Counted from the stretch's first letter, positions 1-14,097 are shown. The stretch is 64,000 nucleotides of DNA from Mansonella perstans (GCA_037074765.1 JBAMDO010000015.1:186001-250000), one strand, 5' to 3'. Notes: generated by a model from the letters alone, not told the origin. Translations and numbers: made by a program.

Positions 1-998
1 TTCACTGATACTCATTACCGACTTATATGGTTTCTAACAGAAATTTTTTTAGGTGGAGCGTTGTTTGTAGGAAACTGATATATTCTTGAGAATCCACAAA
101 AATTAGGGCCCAAGTCAGAAAACATGGAAGTTAAATACAGAGCGAAATTAAAAAGAACTTGAGAGGTTATTGATGCTGGTTTTATACCCCCCAAAAAAAA
201 ACTAAAAAAAACCATCTGATAACAGTTCAAATGCAGAAGAGCCTTCCTTTGAGAACAAACCATTATCGCTTCTTCGTGGCAGAACAGATATTTTAAATGT
301 CGCAGCTTAATGATTATCCTGTTTTGTTGAAATACGCTCATTTTTAATCAAATTTTTGAATTTAATAGTCTAGTATTGAATTTTAATATCCTAGGCGCAT
401 GAGTCGTTTAGAAACTAGACAATTTAGAAACAGCTTAAAATTCTGAGAATTTTCGAGCTATTATGTAATGCTATAGAGTGATAGACCAGAATCATTCATA
501 TCAGGAAACTACAGACACTTCCTTACGAATCTTATATTTCCTTATGAATCCTTATATAACACAATACTGTATGCATTAAAAGAGCAGGTCTTTGGAACAA
601 GGCAGTCATACGAAATACTTCAATAATAAAAACAACAGCCTGTTGTTAGGAAAAACAACAATAATCATTTATAATTAATTTTTGACCACTAATGAATGAC
701 TGAATAAATAACGAAGTATTCGTGTAAAGCATACAAACAGCAAAATATTCCGTCAAAGCAATCCATAACGGGTAACTGCTCAAACCAGTCATTAGCAAAA
801 CAGTCAGTTCGCAATACTAAAAATTTGCAAAATAATTTGGAGATAAAACAATTTCGCTGTAACAGATAAATATAGCTTTTCATTGCATAGAAATAAATGG
901 TCACGCAGTGTTTTAAGTAAGTAGACCACTGTGATTACATATTTTCCTGAGCAAATGATTCTACACAAAAAAAAAAGGGAAGTAACGAAATTAAAAAA
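1..998. other. No supported gene; 3' flank of the sigma receptor gene
   Basis: This AT-rich stretch lies downstream of the stop codon of the minus-strand sigma receptor gene. The open frames on the minus strand (15-341 and 689-904) have no recognisable domain and no convincing splice context. They read like chance ORFs rich in Phe, Ile and Leu. The part nearest 998 probably holds the 3' UTR of the neighbouring gene. Confidence 0.5.
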
Positions 999-2960
999 TC
1001 ACAACTCGGTTTTTAAAGCCTTTGATTTATAATAATTGAATGTTTTCACCAACGACTGTTTAATTTGGTGAGCACAAGCATTACTATAGACATACAGCAG
1101 CTTTAAAAACGAAATCGGATCACCGTTCGCCACAGAACCCATTCCCATCCATACAGTGCTCAAAGGTGCAGCACCGCGTCCATAACATGCCATATATGAG
1201 TCCGGTGCAAATTCATAAGCATATCGTTCGAATTCACCATGTCGGAAATTCTGACCTAAAATTATTACAAATAGCATGTCCGCAAACTACTCGAAAATTG
1301 TCATGGGCGAAAAAAAACTATTTGTGGAGAATTTCTGAACATGGAACAGAGATCATGACATACTTTAAATGATGAAATGAGAAATTTGACAGTAAGGTTT
1401 TAAGAAGTAAATCCTGTCCCACCATTTTACATAAAACTTCAAGTAAGGGAATCAAATATTTTAGTTATGATGACTTCAGTTCTTCATATTTTAAATAAAA
1501 TTTTTTTTTTAAAACATTTTTTTAAAACAAATGTATAGATGAACCAAACAAAAGAATTATAGAGATCTCAGTGCTTTCTTAATGTCCAAATAATGAACTG
1601 TAACCAAAGAATTTCTACCAACCCTGCTCAAATTTTTCCAAATTGCCACCATGAGCGCTATAAGCAGTACGCACAACTTCGCCGCTCAAAACCGTACACG
1701 TACTGTTGACCCAGTGCCATCCTAAAAAAAAGGTCTTTAAGTATTCGAAACGAAAGATTGGAGATACACAATACTGTACGAATTTAAACATTCATATTTA
1801 AAAGCAAAAAGCAGCTTTTTTTCTTTACAACTGTTTTCGAACAATTACCAAGTTTAATATTGGTCATTTTATACTTACACGACCATTCTTTAATTATAAC
1901 AGCGGCCAGTAGTATTCAGCAGTGATAAGACTGCATATAACAAAATCACACCTTGATGCTATCAAAATGAAATAACTGTTTGAAGCTATTTCAGGCTTAT
2001 TTATTTCTATTCATTTTCACACAATCATTTTCGACTTTTGGTCAATTTTCTCTTTCTCAAAATTTCTTATTTGTGCTATTAAATATCGTTTATACTACTA
2101 AAATAAATTTGCATTTATGAAAAAGGATAGTGCTAATGCATTTTTTTGTCTCTTACATCATCAATTTCATCTTTGTGCAAATACCATATATGTTTTGAGC
2201 CCATAAAAGAAAAAATTGAGTGAAGAAAAAAAGAACTTGCCAGCAAAACCAGCTGTTCGATACGGTGCACGAAATACAACAATAAATTCAGTGATAGCTG
2301 CGTAAAGAATGCTCATCTGTAGGTTCAAACCACCACCATAAATAGCTTCCCAATCACTGTCAATGATTTGTAATGGATATGAACGATGTAAATCGTTTCG
2401 TAATTTATTTACACTCGAAATTCCATTCAATCCTGTTATGAAAAAGTAATTTATTTCATGAAAACATATATATTTGTTTAAAAAATTTAAGCCTTTAACG
2501 AATACTAACGTTAATTAAAAAGAGATTTAAATTGAATGGAAAACAGAGCTGCTTAATACATTCTACATTCTTCTACATGGTTAATTTAAATCTTGGCAAA
2601 AAAAAAAATTTAAGTTAAATCTTTAGATGATTAATCTAGATTGTTAATATAAGTTAATCTAGGTTGGTTAATCTAACAGATTGTTAATCTAGATTGCTAT
2701 CTAAAAAACTTCTTTTATATGATATGGAAGCAAATATGAAAAGAAATATAAAAAGTATTAAAAGGAAAAAAAAACACGCAAACGAAACGTTTTAAATTCG
2801 GAAAACTCAAAAATAACATACCACGTACTGCAGCACAAGCTTGTCGGAAAACTTTCGGTGAAATAGAATATGACTTCCATCGTAGCGTGTACTGTACTAC
2901 ACTGTATAGTATCACAGCAAAGATTACATAACGAACCATACGAGTGAACATAAATGCCAT
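999..2960 (-). CDS. SIGMAR1: Sigma-1 receptor / ERG2 family protein
   Basis: Four exons join in frame: 2822-2960, 2241-2432, 1623-1721 and 999-1255, giving 228 residues against 223 for human SIGMAR1. An N-terminal hydrophobic segment (about residues 9-26) would anchor it in the ER membrane. The middle matches the family: a GGGLNLQMS..LHA-like stretch, then an APYRT turn, then TVLSGE corresponding to TIISG. The C-terminal exon carries FAPDSYMACYGRG, equivalent to WGPNTWMVEYGRG of the ligand cup, followed by a long amphipathic helix. Animal members are ER ligand-binding chaperones at mitochondrial contacts; fungal members are C8-C7 sterol isomerases. The sequence cannot separate these roles. 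Intron 2 must start with GC (GCAAGT) to keep the frame; the overlapping GT one base later would shift it. The gene is divergent from TPK across 861 bp. Confidence 0.93.
2628..2699. repeat. Degenerate GTTAATCTAG repeats in a sigma receptor intron
   Basis: Several spaced copies of TTAATCTAG/TTAATCTA occur between exons 1 and 2. The block is low in complexity and has no known role. Confidence 0.6.
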
Positions 2961-3821
2961 TGTCGTTATAAGGACTGCCTATTATATATCAAAGATTGCT
3001 TATATAATTTTTTGATAAATAACAGCTGTCCGTATATTTCCCAATCTGAAATTTAACTTATTTTCTTTTTTTAAAAAAATTCCCTAGAAAAATTCCCCTG
3101 GAAAAATTTACCACGTAGAAATACAGCTTCACGCTTAATACCTCCCAAACCATTCTAACCAACCGAAAATAGCAAGCACCCAAATATCCCACCCAAACCA
3201 GACAGAAATAAAACGTGACGCGCATTGAAACAACGCCGTATCAATAAATAACGTTTTGATATTGGGAGTTTTACGTACAAGGATGGATTGATCCGTGATC
3301 TTCCGAGAAGGGTTTCTGGTGAAAGCCTGGAACTGGAACATTCATATTGGAAAGATTTTATTGATCTTTTTCTGAAAGGATCGAATAATTGAATGAATTT
3401 GAAATGAAAAATGCTTGAAATAGTATCGATATTCATTTCAAAGTTCAGTTCATTTTTGCGGCATTCTTGGTTCCAGATAACGGAAAAAGAATAGAGCAAT
3501 TGTAAAAATTACCTGAGATTTACTGGAATATAGAATCTAATTCAAAATAATTCAATAGCTTCCATAGTTTTCCTTCTATGATCATACTGTTTGCCACATC
3601 GATACTGATGGCTCTCTGGAAACTTATCAAATTACATCTATTTACTAATTGTTATAAATGATGAATAAAATAATGTTTTTCATGACTGGAAAATACTGGC
3701 ATTATTGTTCAAATCTGTATATTCCTGCTTAACTGCTCAAATGTCGTTTGCTTAATGAATTCAATTTCCATTTCCATTTCCATTTGTAATTCACAAAATT
3801 CCTATTTTGGACGAATTGAAC
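2961..3821. promoter_or_regulatory. Divergent intergenic region between sigma receptor and TPK
   Basis: This 861 bp interval separates two start codons that point away from each other, so it should hold both promoters and 5' UTRs. Minus-strand open frames at 3135-3341 and 3155-3499 overlap each other in different frames and match nothing I recognise. I treat them as chance. A short TTTCCA hexamer repeat, three perfect copies at 3765-3782, lies about 40 bp before the TPK start codon. Confidence 0.45.
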
Positions 3822-5425
3822 ATGAAAATACAATTGTTGGATCCGTTGCTTAAAAAAGGTATTTTAAAATTTCCTATTATAACTCTTTAACGTTTGAAAT
3901 TTACTGAATTTAAACAGTATCTATTTTAAATCATTTTCAAGCAATAAAATATAAAATTAAAAATTTCTCATTTAACAATTGTGTGAAGGATAAATTTATT
4001 TGTTGTTGTTTAAAAGCAGACTATTAGTTATGTTTTAAAGTAGCTACTGTTTGAATTCGAAAATTTTTAAAAAGATGAGAATTATTTAACATCTTTATTC
4101 TGGCTCTATTTTTACCCAAACATTTGAAGACATCATTTCTATCGATCGATGTGATAATTTCAGATAAAATTGGAGTTGTATGGCTCAATTCACCGGTGGA
4201 CCAGTCATCAGTCACGCTAATGCAACACTTATGGAATAAAAGCATATTCCGAAGTTGTACAGATGGAGCCGCTAATTTTATCATGCCGCTTGTAAAGTAA
4301 GTAATTAACGTCGTTTTACTTGAGGTTCTAACTTGGAGTAAGTTGTTATGGGTCGATTCACCGTAACATTTGTGGAATATTTTGAATTTTCAGGAATGGA
4401 GGCTGTTTAAAGCCTGACTTAGTTTCTGGCGATTTCGATTCAATTACCATTGTGACGAAAAAATTCTTCGAATCAGAAGTTGAAATTGTGGAAACACCTG
4501 ATCAGGATTACACTGACATGTGTAAAGCACTGCAAATTATTGCTGATAGGATGAAAAATAAAAAATTAAATGTATGTTGAAGGAATTTCTTGATCGTTTA
4601 AGAAACTTCCGAAAAATAATCTTATTAATGTGATAGAAAGTAATCTTGCTAGCGTAATATATTGTTTCATATATTAAATAGGATATCTTGACATCTTGAG
4701 TGCTTTATATAACAAATTTTAAGATTTCAAAAGTTATTGTTTTGGGTGGGCTTACGGGACGTTTTGATCATGTGTTATCATCTCTGCATTCATTACTACG
4801 ATTCGATAGCTGTGAAATTACAATTATTGATGGTGTTAATTTGGTCACGATTTTGCGCGTGGTATATAAATTTTAATTTCAATTTACAAATCATGGACAA
4901 AAAATTGAACTCTATAACTGCATTTCCAAGTAATCATTTGTATGTGATTATTGGCATTCAAATGCGCATTTTAGGGCTCTACAACTTTAGAATTTACTGA
5001 AGGGCGGCATCTTTTCACAGGGAAGTGTGGCATTATTCCCTTCACTCAAAACAAAACGATCGTATCATGCAGTGGCTTGAAGTGGAATTTAGGTACTGGA
5101 ATGAAATTTTTTATAATCTTTCTTGATAATCTTGTTTTACTGTTTTCTAGAACTCGAAAGTATTATCAGTACAAGTCTCAGTTTGATCAGTTTGATATAC
5201 GTAAATCCACAGTAAATCCGGGATCAAATTTTTCTCTTAATTTTACAAATTGCATTCTATTTTGATACTCTTCATTGTAAATAGTTTTCAGATATGACAG
5301 AACTTGCGTTCGGCAAACTTATTAGTTCATCCAATGAAATTATTGGCGATGCAGTGTCGGTAACTTGCACGGCTCCAGTAGTGTTCACCATGGAGTTATC
5401 AGAATGTGCCTTATCACTACGGTAA
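3822..5425 (+). CDS. TPK1: Thiamin pyrophosphokinase
   Basis: Six exons (3822-3858, 4164-4296, 4394-4571, 4724-4861, 4975-5092, 5292-5425) give 245 residues against 243 for human TPK1, with consistent phases throughout. The enzyme transfers pyrophosphate from ATP to thiamin, making the cofactor ThDP in the cytosol. Visible family motifs in order: HLWNKSIFRSCTDGAANF (catalytic-domain CADGGAN equivalent), SGDFDSI (metal-binding Asp residues), TPDQDYTDM, then VLGGLTGRFDH. The C-terminal thiamin-binding domain follows with GKCGIIPF and SGLKWNL. The last exon ends in the usual beta-strand pattern. The start was chosen because a 12-codon first exon ending in AAAAAG|GT supplies the missing phase and a LDPLL motif like human LEPLL. 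It faces RRP12 tail-to-tail. Confidence 0.95.
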
Positions 5426-5750
5426 TGTGCATTTGATCACATTAAAATGTCGGGAACTTTTGTTATAGTGAGGATTTCACCTTCCTCAAATTTGTTATAG
5501 ATGGAGCTTTTGCTAATTTATCATTTAATGGTGCAAGAATTATGAAAGAAGAAATAAAAATCCATTTATCTCAAAACATTTGATTTCAGTTTGCAACATA
5601 AATAACAGAAAAAAAGATGTAAATAATCTATAACGGCAATAAAATCTTCCCTGATGATTTTAAGTAATAATATACGAACTGTAGACGATGCTCATGTTTC
5701 ATTATTGAAAATCAGCATTGGTTGTCAAAATTTTCAAAAGTGGCACTATG
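5426..5750. other. Convergent 3' intergenic region
   Basis: Both flanking genes end here. An AATAAA at about 5553-5558 on the plus strand is a candidate polyadenylation signal for TPK. I see no coding signal. Confidence 0.4.
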
Positions 5751-8700
5751 CTAATGATAAATTAACTGCCTTCGCACTTTCTTTACTTTTGAAGCAACTG
5801 CAGCTCGTTTCTTGCTCTTTTTTAACATCTTCATTTCGTTCTGAAACAAATAATAGTTAATACTAAACTTTTTCTTGACTTTTCTTGAATTCGATCCAGT
5901 GATTAGAAAACACATGTGTACGTTAATGATTACCAAAATTTTTATTTCCTTCTTTGTATGCCTAATATCTAAACGATAATCTTACCTTTCCTTTCCTATG
6001 TTTATTGATTGGTATATATATGTGTGGCTCATATTTTTCATCTTTTTTCCTTACATCTCCAACAGCTTGTTTCTTCAAAAATTTGTTATCCGAAGCAATA
6101 TCAGTGGGGCGTTTACAGGTATTTCTATGAATACCTTTTCCACCAGGTTGCCAGCCAGACTTGTTTCGATTTTTGATCTGAATAAAATAATTATTTTCTA
6201 ACCTCTGAAATTACTCTGTACATCGCGTTAAGGGTAACCAGGTATGACGAATTACGAAACAAAACACAAACTTTGCTGATGCTGCAGTAGTTATTCGTAC
6301 CACTCGTAGTTGCTATCACTTGCTCACTGTCGCTCGCTGAATCACTGTCCTTTTTAATCTTCTTGTCCGGCAAATCTAACAATGTTGCAAGCTGCTTTCG
6401 CTTCCTTTTATCTTGCTCATGATTTACATCCAGATTTTCAATTATTAATCGTCCATCTTTCGCCACTTTAAAACCGCTATCGCATTTGTCATTACCACTG
6501 TTATTCATTTCTTGTAATCTAAGATAACACAAAAACTTCAGTGAGTTGCAAAGCTGATCAGTAAACTGAAAGGAGGATTCATACCCAAACGAGTGAATAA
6601 AGCAAAAGTGATTAATAAAAAATGAAATGGAATAATTATGACCATTTCCAAAAAGTCTCACTTTTTATTTTTCAACAAGTCAACCCGAGATGTTGCAATT
6701 TTTTTCAATATTTTGTTTCGGTCGAGTAGGTCCATCATATCTTCATCATTATCATCCATTAACCAAACTGAATTTCCTCGTGTTCTACCTCCGATCGACT
6801 CTCGATCTATTTCTACTTCATTTTCCTGAAAATAAGAGATAAATATATAGATTACAGTCGAACAGCACATTCCATCACTAATTCGATTTGTATTCCATAA
6901 ATTCATTTTCTTTTTCCAGATTTACAGATACACGTCAAAAAGATTGAGTATTGGAAGATCAAAGATAAAAGATACGCTTTCGGTATCACAAAGCATATTC
7001 AGTATTGTGTCTGCGCCCGCAGTTTGAGCACTTGAGGCCATGGATACCATATCATTGTCCTTTCCTTCACTGATACCCATATTTTGTACGTTCGCTTCTT
7101 TCCGACGTTCAAGACGGCGTCTGCAATATAGAATAAATTAGACAATCTCAAAATCTACATAAGAAACCAAAAATATAGAACATGTCAAATTAAAAAAGCA
7201 TTTTCAGCAACAATTTCAAAATATGAAATTTTGCTCGACAGCAACTTCCTTAAGCAATATGTCCTAAACACAAACCTTATTTTAGCAATCGTTTTCAATT
7301 GCTTAGTCCAATCCGGTTTATTTGTTCGTGCCATCAAAATTTCAACACCATATCTGTCTATTAAAATTTCAAGTAGAAGCTTATTCGCTTTGCGAACTTT
7401 TTGCGTAACATTCGTCGTTGACTGACCATCGAAAACAGTTGACAGTAGCAGTTCCTGCAATTCAATCAGCAATTTATATTGCTTGGAATAATCCAAGCAC
7501 CTTGTTTACTTCTACAGACAACTGATATATATATAGCTGTTAATGCCGATGAAGCGATATTAATTGCTTTATTGTAATTATCAGAAGTTAATAGTAAGTA
7601 AAATCCTACTATGACCACGATATGGAAGAATTGACCAAACATGAGAAATTGAAGGGATTGGGCACGAGATCATCCATATCGACGAGCTCGTTCGGCATCT
7701 CGAGTGCTTTGGCTACTACAGTTTGATGTGGTGGGACGTAATGGACGTTTTAATATATATATTTTTCCTAACCTGATATTGTCGCATTGCGTAGTCTGGT
7801 AATTTCTTCGCTAGCATTCGCAATAATCTGATAATTAGCACTCTAATCACCGGGCGTTCATCACTAATCCAACTGCATGCATGCGCTATAAGACGACTCA
7901 ACAATGAAGCATCCAAAATACGAGTGAATTTCTGCGCCATGACATTCAAGGCAATCGCTGATGATCTAAAAAACAGGATATTAACTGGATTTTTATAAAC
8001 ATTTTATTTTACGGTTAACATCAAGAAGAATCTGTAAAACAATATATTTATTATATCCAGTAAATAAGAGTGCATAATATAATTAAAATTAAGAAAGACC
8101 AATACTAATTTCAGATTAAGTGCTAAAAGGAATTCATAGATGGGGAATGTGTTTACTTCTGAAAAAGCAAGAAGTAAGAAAATTCCATTGATAAAAATTT
8201 CCATTGCCACTTACCGTACAATTTCGATTGTATCTTCATTTGAACATAATCTTTCTGGATTCAACATATCAAAAATAACATTCAGTACCGGATGAAGTAC
8301 ACGCGATGGACTTTTGCTGAAATGTTTTGCTAAACACTTTTATAAGACTGAAGAAACCATATATTTTATTGGTTGTGGAAGCAAAAAGGACCTTGTAAAA
8401 AATTGATAGTATAATAGCTTTGGAAAAAAGTAACGTCAATTTCAAGTCACTGAATTCTGGATTCTGAAAAATTTTAATTATACTGAAAAAAATCTTAATT
8501 ATAAAAACGAGCACCAACCTCTCTTCTGAACCGAAAAGTATTAGTTGCTGACACAGTTTTACGAAGCATTTCAATGCGTTTGAACGTGTCCGTGTATTAT
8601 TTGATTTATCAAGACAAATAATAATTCTCAGAAGAAATTTACTTTCAAAAATTTCTGTTTGTTCAAATGAAGTTAATGAAAGTAATTTTATATAATATAT

Positions 8701-11700
8701 AGCCAATAACGCTGTCCGTGCACTCTTCGCAATACAATCCAAATCCTGCAATAAATTTATAAATGAATATCATCTCTACGCACTTTATCACTATTATTAT
8801 GACAAATAAACGATTTACCTGATCAAGCACATTGTTTATCTCATCGGCAGCTGAAACAAAAAAGTCGATCACAGTTCTATCACTCATTCGTTTCGTTATT
8901 TCTTCCAAAATGCGAAATGCTTTCTTCTGAAGCGCTACTTCACCGCTTATAAACCAAGGGTGTATAGTAGAAAAAATATTGTTCAATCCTGATACATCTG
9001 CTTTCTTCACCAGTGCGGTCATAAGATCCAAAACTCGAATCTCAAACAATAAAAATATAAATGCTCTAAAACTCAAAATCGATGAAATATTATCTTTCAT
9101 ATTTTTTAAGACAATTTTATTCGTCAGTTGTAAGGTTTGAAAAGGGACATACTTTTTGATCCAGATCCATTTCTTTAATTCGTGCTTTTTCAACAGCTAA
9201 ATTTATGAAATTATCAATCACATTACTTGGCGTCAACTCTATATACATACGAACAGTTTCCAGAACAGAACATCGCAGAGTTTTCAGACTATTTCCAGTT
9301 ATGCCTTCCACAGATTCCATGGTACTATTAGACACGGTGTACAAAGTAAATAATTTTCGCAAAAAACTGTATGCAAAAAACCGCATGACATCCTAAAATA
9401 ATAAAAAGTGAGAAATTAAGCCGAAATAGTTTAACAATATCTTACACCTCATTTAGCTTTGGACAGAAATTAGTGTCTAATTGGCATTAGTCTAATTTAA
9501 ACTGTTTGACTCACTTAAAATTCTTAGAAAGAAATTGTATTAGACAGATAATAAACCTTTCTTGCTTCTGTTGCATGCGGCTGAAGCGCGTAACGAAGTG
9601 CACTACGAAGTGATGATAGCACTATAAGACGTAGATTCTGCTGTTCAAGCAAAACTTTACCCAAAATTTCAGCTAAGTGAGGAAAATTTTGCTCAAAATC
9701 AGTTGATGAGCTCAATAAAATCGGCAATAAATCCCATAACTGGTTCTGAAAACTGTTTCTCTACAAAAAAGGTATTTTAAAATGATTAGTTTCCATCTAA
9801 AGTTGACATCCAAGGCATCTCCATCAACTTTCAAGTTCTAGAAACTACGAATTTATATACATATATAATATATATATAACGGATAGCTTACTTACACTGA
9901 TAGTAATAAAAATTTTTTGTCGCATGGCGTCACTTGGCGCTTCCTTTCGAAGTCGATGTGCCAGTGGTAAAAAATATTGTAACGCGAAAGCAATTGACTG
10001 GTTGCAAATATTTACGCGTAAGATAGGCATAAGCCAAGATCTTTCGAACTGGGTTACTAGTGCCATATTTTGAGGATCCAGCTCCAAAGGCAATACCCGC
10101 AAGACCTTCTCAGCACCAATATGTCGCACTATTGCTCCAACAGTCTAAATCTTATCTACGTTTTGATCGAAATTCAATCAAAATAATCGAAAAGTTGTAG
10201 GGTAAAAAAGTCTACACATTTCCTCCTAAAAAAGCTTTTACTAATCTCATCCGAAGAATCTAGGAAATGTTCAATCGGTAGCTAATTTATGGACTAAAAA
10301 TTGTTTCATATGTTCTGAGAAAATGTTTGCAATTACCAAATCAATATCAGGTATAATGTGGCGATTAACATCGCTGCGCAATCCCGCCAGAGCTTTCAGT
10401 GCACGCGCAAACGATTCCTGGCTGATAGCGTTTTTACAAACTTCGAATATCCTTGTTTCGGTACGCAGAACATATCGCCACACTGCAGTACTTCGAGGAT
10501 TCAATGCTTCGTCACACAGATCGATAGAATAACTTGCTAATTCCTCATTTGATTGCACGCAATGTTCAATTATACGACTAATTACTTTGTAAGTTATCTA
10601 AAATAACAAAATATGAAGCCCAAACGATGACAGAGGCAATCTGTCCTGGTCTTAAATCAATTTTGTGCTCGAATTTAAAGTAACTCTTTGATTCCGATTT
10701 TGCACGAATTTATACTTAAATAATCTCTAAATCAACCAACTATTCACTCGAAAAACCAAATGTACATTAAAGTTCTCGTCAGAAGATCAAATTCTATTCA
10801 AATATTTGCCTAGCCATCCGGTATCATTTGAAAAGTTCGCCTCAAACTTAGTAATTTCGGATATTTTAGAACAAGTGTACCTCAGCAACAAAATCTTTTC
10901 CCAAATCGAATATTTGGAAAATTGGTTTCAATGAAGCTTTCAGTGTGGCCAATGATTTTGTAAAATCTTTCGTAGCAAGACAGAGATGCGATTCACAAAG
11001 CGCCTAAAAATACTCGCCTTTTATTATGTGGAAAGTCATCGATTCAAAAAAAGAAAAGCTCGCTTGATTAGGTTTTGTTTCAGTTTAGAAAGATATTACA
11101 TATTTCGTAAGCAAACCTCCATCCAAGAACATGTAACAGAAAGATCCACAGTTCTAGACGTGAAATCGCGCAATAAATCAATCAGAAGAACATTAGTATT
11201 GAAGGGTAAAGTTATATCAACTGGCTGCTGCTGCAGAATTTTTCGAAAACATTGAAAAATTGCGCATCTTAGACCAGAATCCGAAATAGACAGCAATGCA
11301 AATGTCGTCTCCACAAATTTTTTGAATATTAGTGGTGGCATTTTATGCATAATATTTTCTGCCAGGCATAACAATCGAAGTAATAAATCAATGTCTACAT
11401 TGGCTGTAATTAAATAAAAGTTGTAATTAATCAAAAGTAATTTTTCAGACCAGTACAGAGTTTCTGTTTTTTTGTTCAAACCGAGAGCATATTAATTCAG
11501 CAAAAAAAAATGAACAAAGGATCAAATAAAATTATAACAATAGACATTTTTTAACGAAGTACGAAAATATTGATTCCATCCCGATTTTTTTTATTTACAA
11601 TGGATTCACAAAATCTATGTTCGGCTGAAATCTTACGCATATTTTTTGAATTGCTGTTTATTACTGGAAACTATGTAGTAAATTATTTACCGGTGCTCTG

Positions 11701-14097
11701 TTCCATTTGTTTGATCAACATTTCACCAACGACACCAGCGCCCCGATGGTAACCATTAGATGAAATCATAAGAGGATCGCTCAGGATAGTGCGTAGAGTT
11801 CGTCGAACTGCGGAACGAACCAAAGACTTGTCATGGATCGCAAACATTCCAATTTTCACCAGTGATAGCCTTTAAATAAAAAAATCTGTATGTTGAATAA
11901 GTATCAATTTTCTCTTCGGCATGGGTATAAATCTCAGTGGTTTTACTTGATGGAGAAAATCTCAGTGTTTTACAAGTGTTTTATTTGATGAAGAAATTCA
12001 AATAATAATAATGTGAAGAAAAACAAAAGTTCTGTTTCAACTTTGTACACCACACCAAACTTGCAAGTTGTGCTCTGTCAACAGCATCATATAAAGTATT
12101 TGAACACCGCCAATATATGGAAAGAAAAACACCAATGTAAATATAAGAAAAAAGTGTAACATAAAAATTAGTGATTGAATTTAGGAGGATTAAACCTGGT
12201 GTTACTGCTTTGCCAAATGTTAGCAGCTTGTTGATGCAAAATCGTTCCTAAGGTGATGATAAGTTTCGCCAAAGCAACATCCAACTGCGTATTACAAAGC
12301 TTATTTTCCAGAATCTGCATAAGAATGAATGTTATAAAACAACGTAATCATTACGTACTTTGCTAAAACTAGCTATACCTTTAGAAATAAATTTTGTGGC
12401 AACAGCTATAAATAGGAATAAATGATGTACCGATCTTAATGTACCAATTTATGAGCAGTATTACTGATAAAGTATGCTACGACTTTTAAAAAACAAACTG
12501 AAATCATAAAACAAGTGCAAGCATATTCGTCGACCAGAATATATTTCGCTGATCATTACAGTACCAATAAATTAATTTTATGACCTAATTTCATTACTGA
12601 CTATTGATGAACCTTCAATAAGAACAACTTTCGTGACACAACCGAAACAAAAACTTTACACTAATAATTCGAAATTTTTAGCTAATATGAAGCTACCTGA
12701 TGCGCTCTAGAGAAGCATTTGCGTGACACATTTTTGTCAACTTTCTTTGCTACAAGACCTAATAGATAAGCAGCTGCAGCCAATTTCGATTCATCTGCCG
12801 CAGGTACTGCTTCGATAACTGTCAAAAGTGCGGCAAAATATTCAGCATCACTTTCTGTTCCATTATTATCTTTGATCAATTCTGTAGTCGCTGCGAGCAC
12901 CGTAAGCACTTCATTTTGCAACACTGAACCCGATCTATAAAGTTATTAAATAATGATTAGTCCAGACTTTCCGTTAACAGTATTTTCCGATGAAAAATAA
13001 CAAATGACGAAAAAGATTCGAAACTACATTTATTTAAGGGAGGGTTGTTCAAGACTTAACCATCTAATCCAAAGTTAACGAGAAGAATCCAAATCCTGAA
13101 AATTAAAGCTAAAGCTACTGCACCCTGAAAGAAGAACTGAGAAGCTTCTAGAGAACTTTTAGATTTTCAAAGGACTAAAACCATTCTAAACTGAACAACT
13201 CATAAAACTTTCCTAACTGGGAAAAAAATTCAAATCCTTCAAAGAGAGAAAAAAATTAAAATTAAATTCAACTTGTAATTATTGTGGATAAAAAAAATCA
13301 GCACTTCCATAAACGATGTACAGCGTCGAACGTTGGATTTGTACAAGAAGTGAACTGTGAAAGTTGTGATTTCGCCGAAGTTAGCACCGAAAAATTACTT
13401 CTTGTGCTTTTAATTTCCTCAGCTTCCTCAATTTGCATTCTGTGCTGCAATTATTTTTTTTTTTTTTATTAGTTATTATACCTCAAAAATTATTTATACA
13501 TTCTATGACAACAGTGAATTTATAAGACAAACTATTTGGTAATTTCCTTGATCTAACTCATAATTCATTTCATTTTCAATCGATTAATCCAATGAATTTT
13601 TTGGAAATAAAGAACACTAGTTTAGATATATCAACAGTAACCAAGGGTATCTGCTCCAGCATCGTATCCTCGTTGCTAAATTTAGCATCGTAACTTTCAT
13701 CTACTGATGTAAATGGTACTCTTTGAGCGGTACGAGCAGCTTTTGCTGCTTCACGATGTCGGGTTATCGATGGATTACTTTCACTGCTGTAGTATTTGCA
13801 TTAAATTTAAACTTGCATGTTGTGTAACTAATGGAGTTAAATGATTGAATAAATTTAAACATAGTAACGCAACAAAAAAAAAGTTCAAATAATTTAAACA
13901 TTGTAACATGCCGAAAAAAAAGGCATATTTTTTACAACATTGTAAAAAATACTGTAAATATTGCTTCAGTAAATTAAAAATATATTAAGTAAATGAAATT
14001 TAATTAAATAATTTAAATTTTAAATTTAATTTAACCTTTTCCCTTTTGCATTACGACGGGCAGTAAAACGATTTTTTGAACGATGACGATATTTCAT
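5751..14097 (-). CDS. RRP12: RRP12-like ribosomal RNA processing protein (HEAT/NUC173)
   Basis: This is a long gene of many exons. The first is 14036-14097 (MKYRHRSKNRF...); the last two are 5986-6177 and 5751-5840. RRP12 is a nucleolar HEAT-repeat protein needed for export and maturation of pre-40S and pre-60S particles. Family stretches appear in order: SESNPSITRHREAAKAAR (13.7 kb), FTSCTNPTFDAVHRLWK (13.3 kb), AEYFAALLTVIEAV (12.8 kb), LPLELDP..RSWLMPILR (10.0 kb), VLETVRMYIEL (9.25 kb), QKKAFRILEEI (8.9 kb), SVWLMDDNDEDMMDLLD (6.75 kb) and FKVAKDGRLIIENLD (6.45 kb). A GKGIHR motif and a KRRA-type basic tail end the protein. Splice phases check at every junction I followed at both ends. 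The middle exons were recognised but not all bounded. Introns reach about 0.7 kb. Confidence 0.93.

Noticed and set aside
1860..1930. Possible extra sigma receptor exon ending at a TCGT|GTAAGT donor
   Set aside because: All three frames carry a stop in or just before the segment, and direct joining of exons 2 and 3 through the GC donor restores the family alignment without it.
3155..3499. 114-codon minus-strand open frame between sigma receptor and TPK
   Set aside because: It overlaps another open frame of similar length in a different register, has no family motif, and sits where two promoters are expected.
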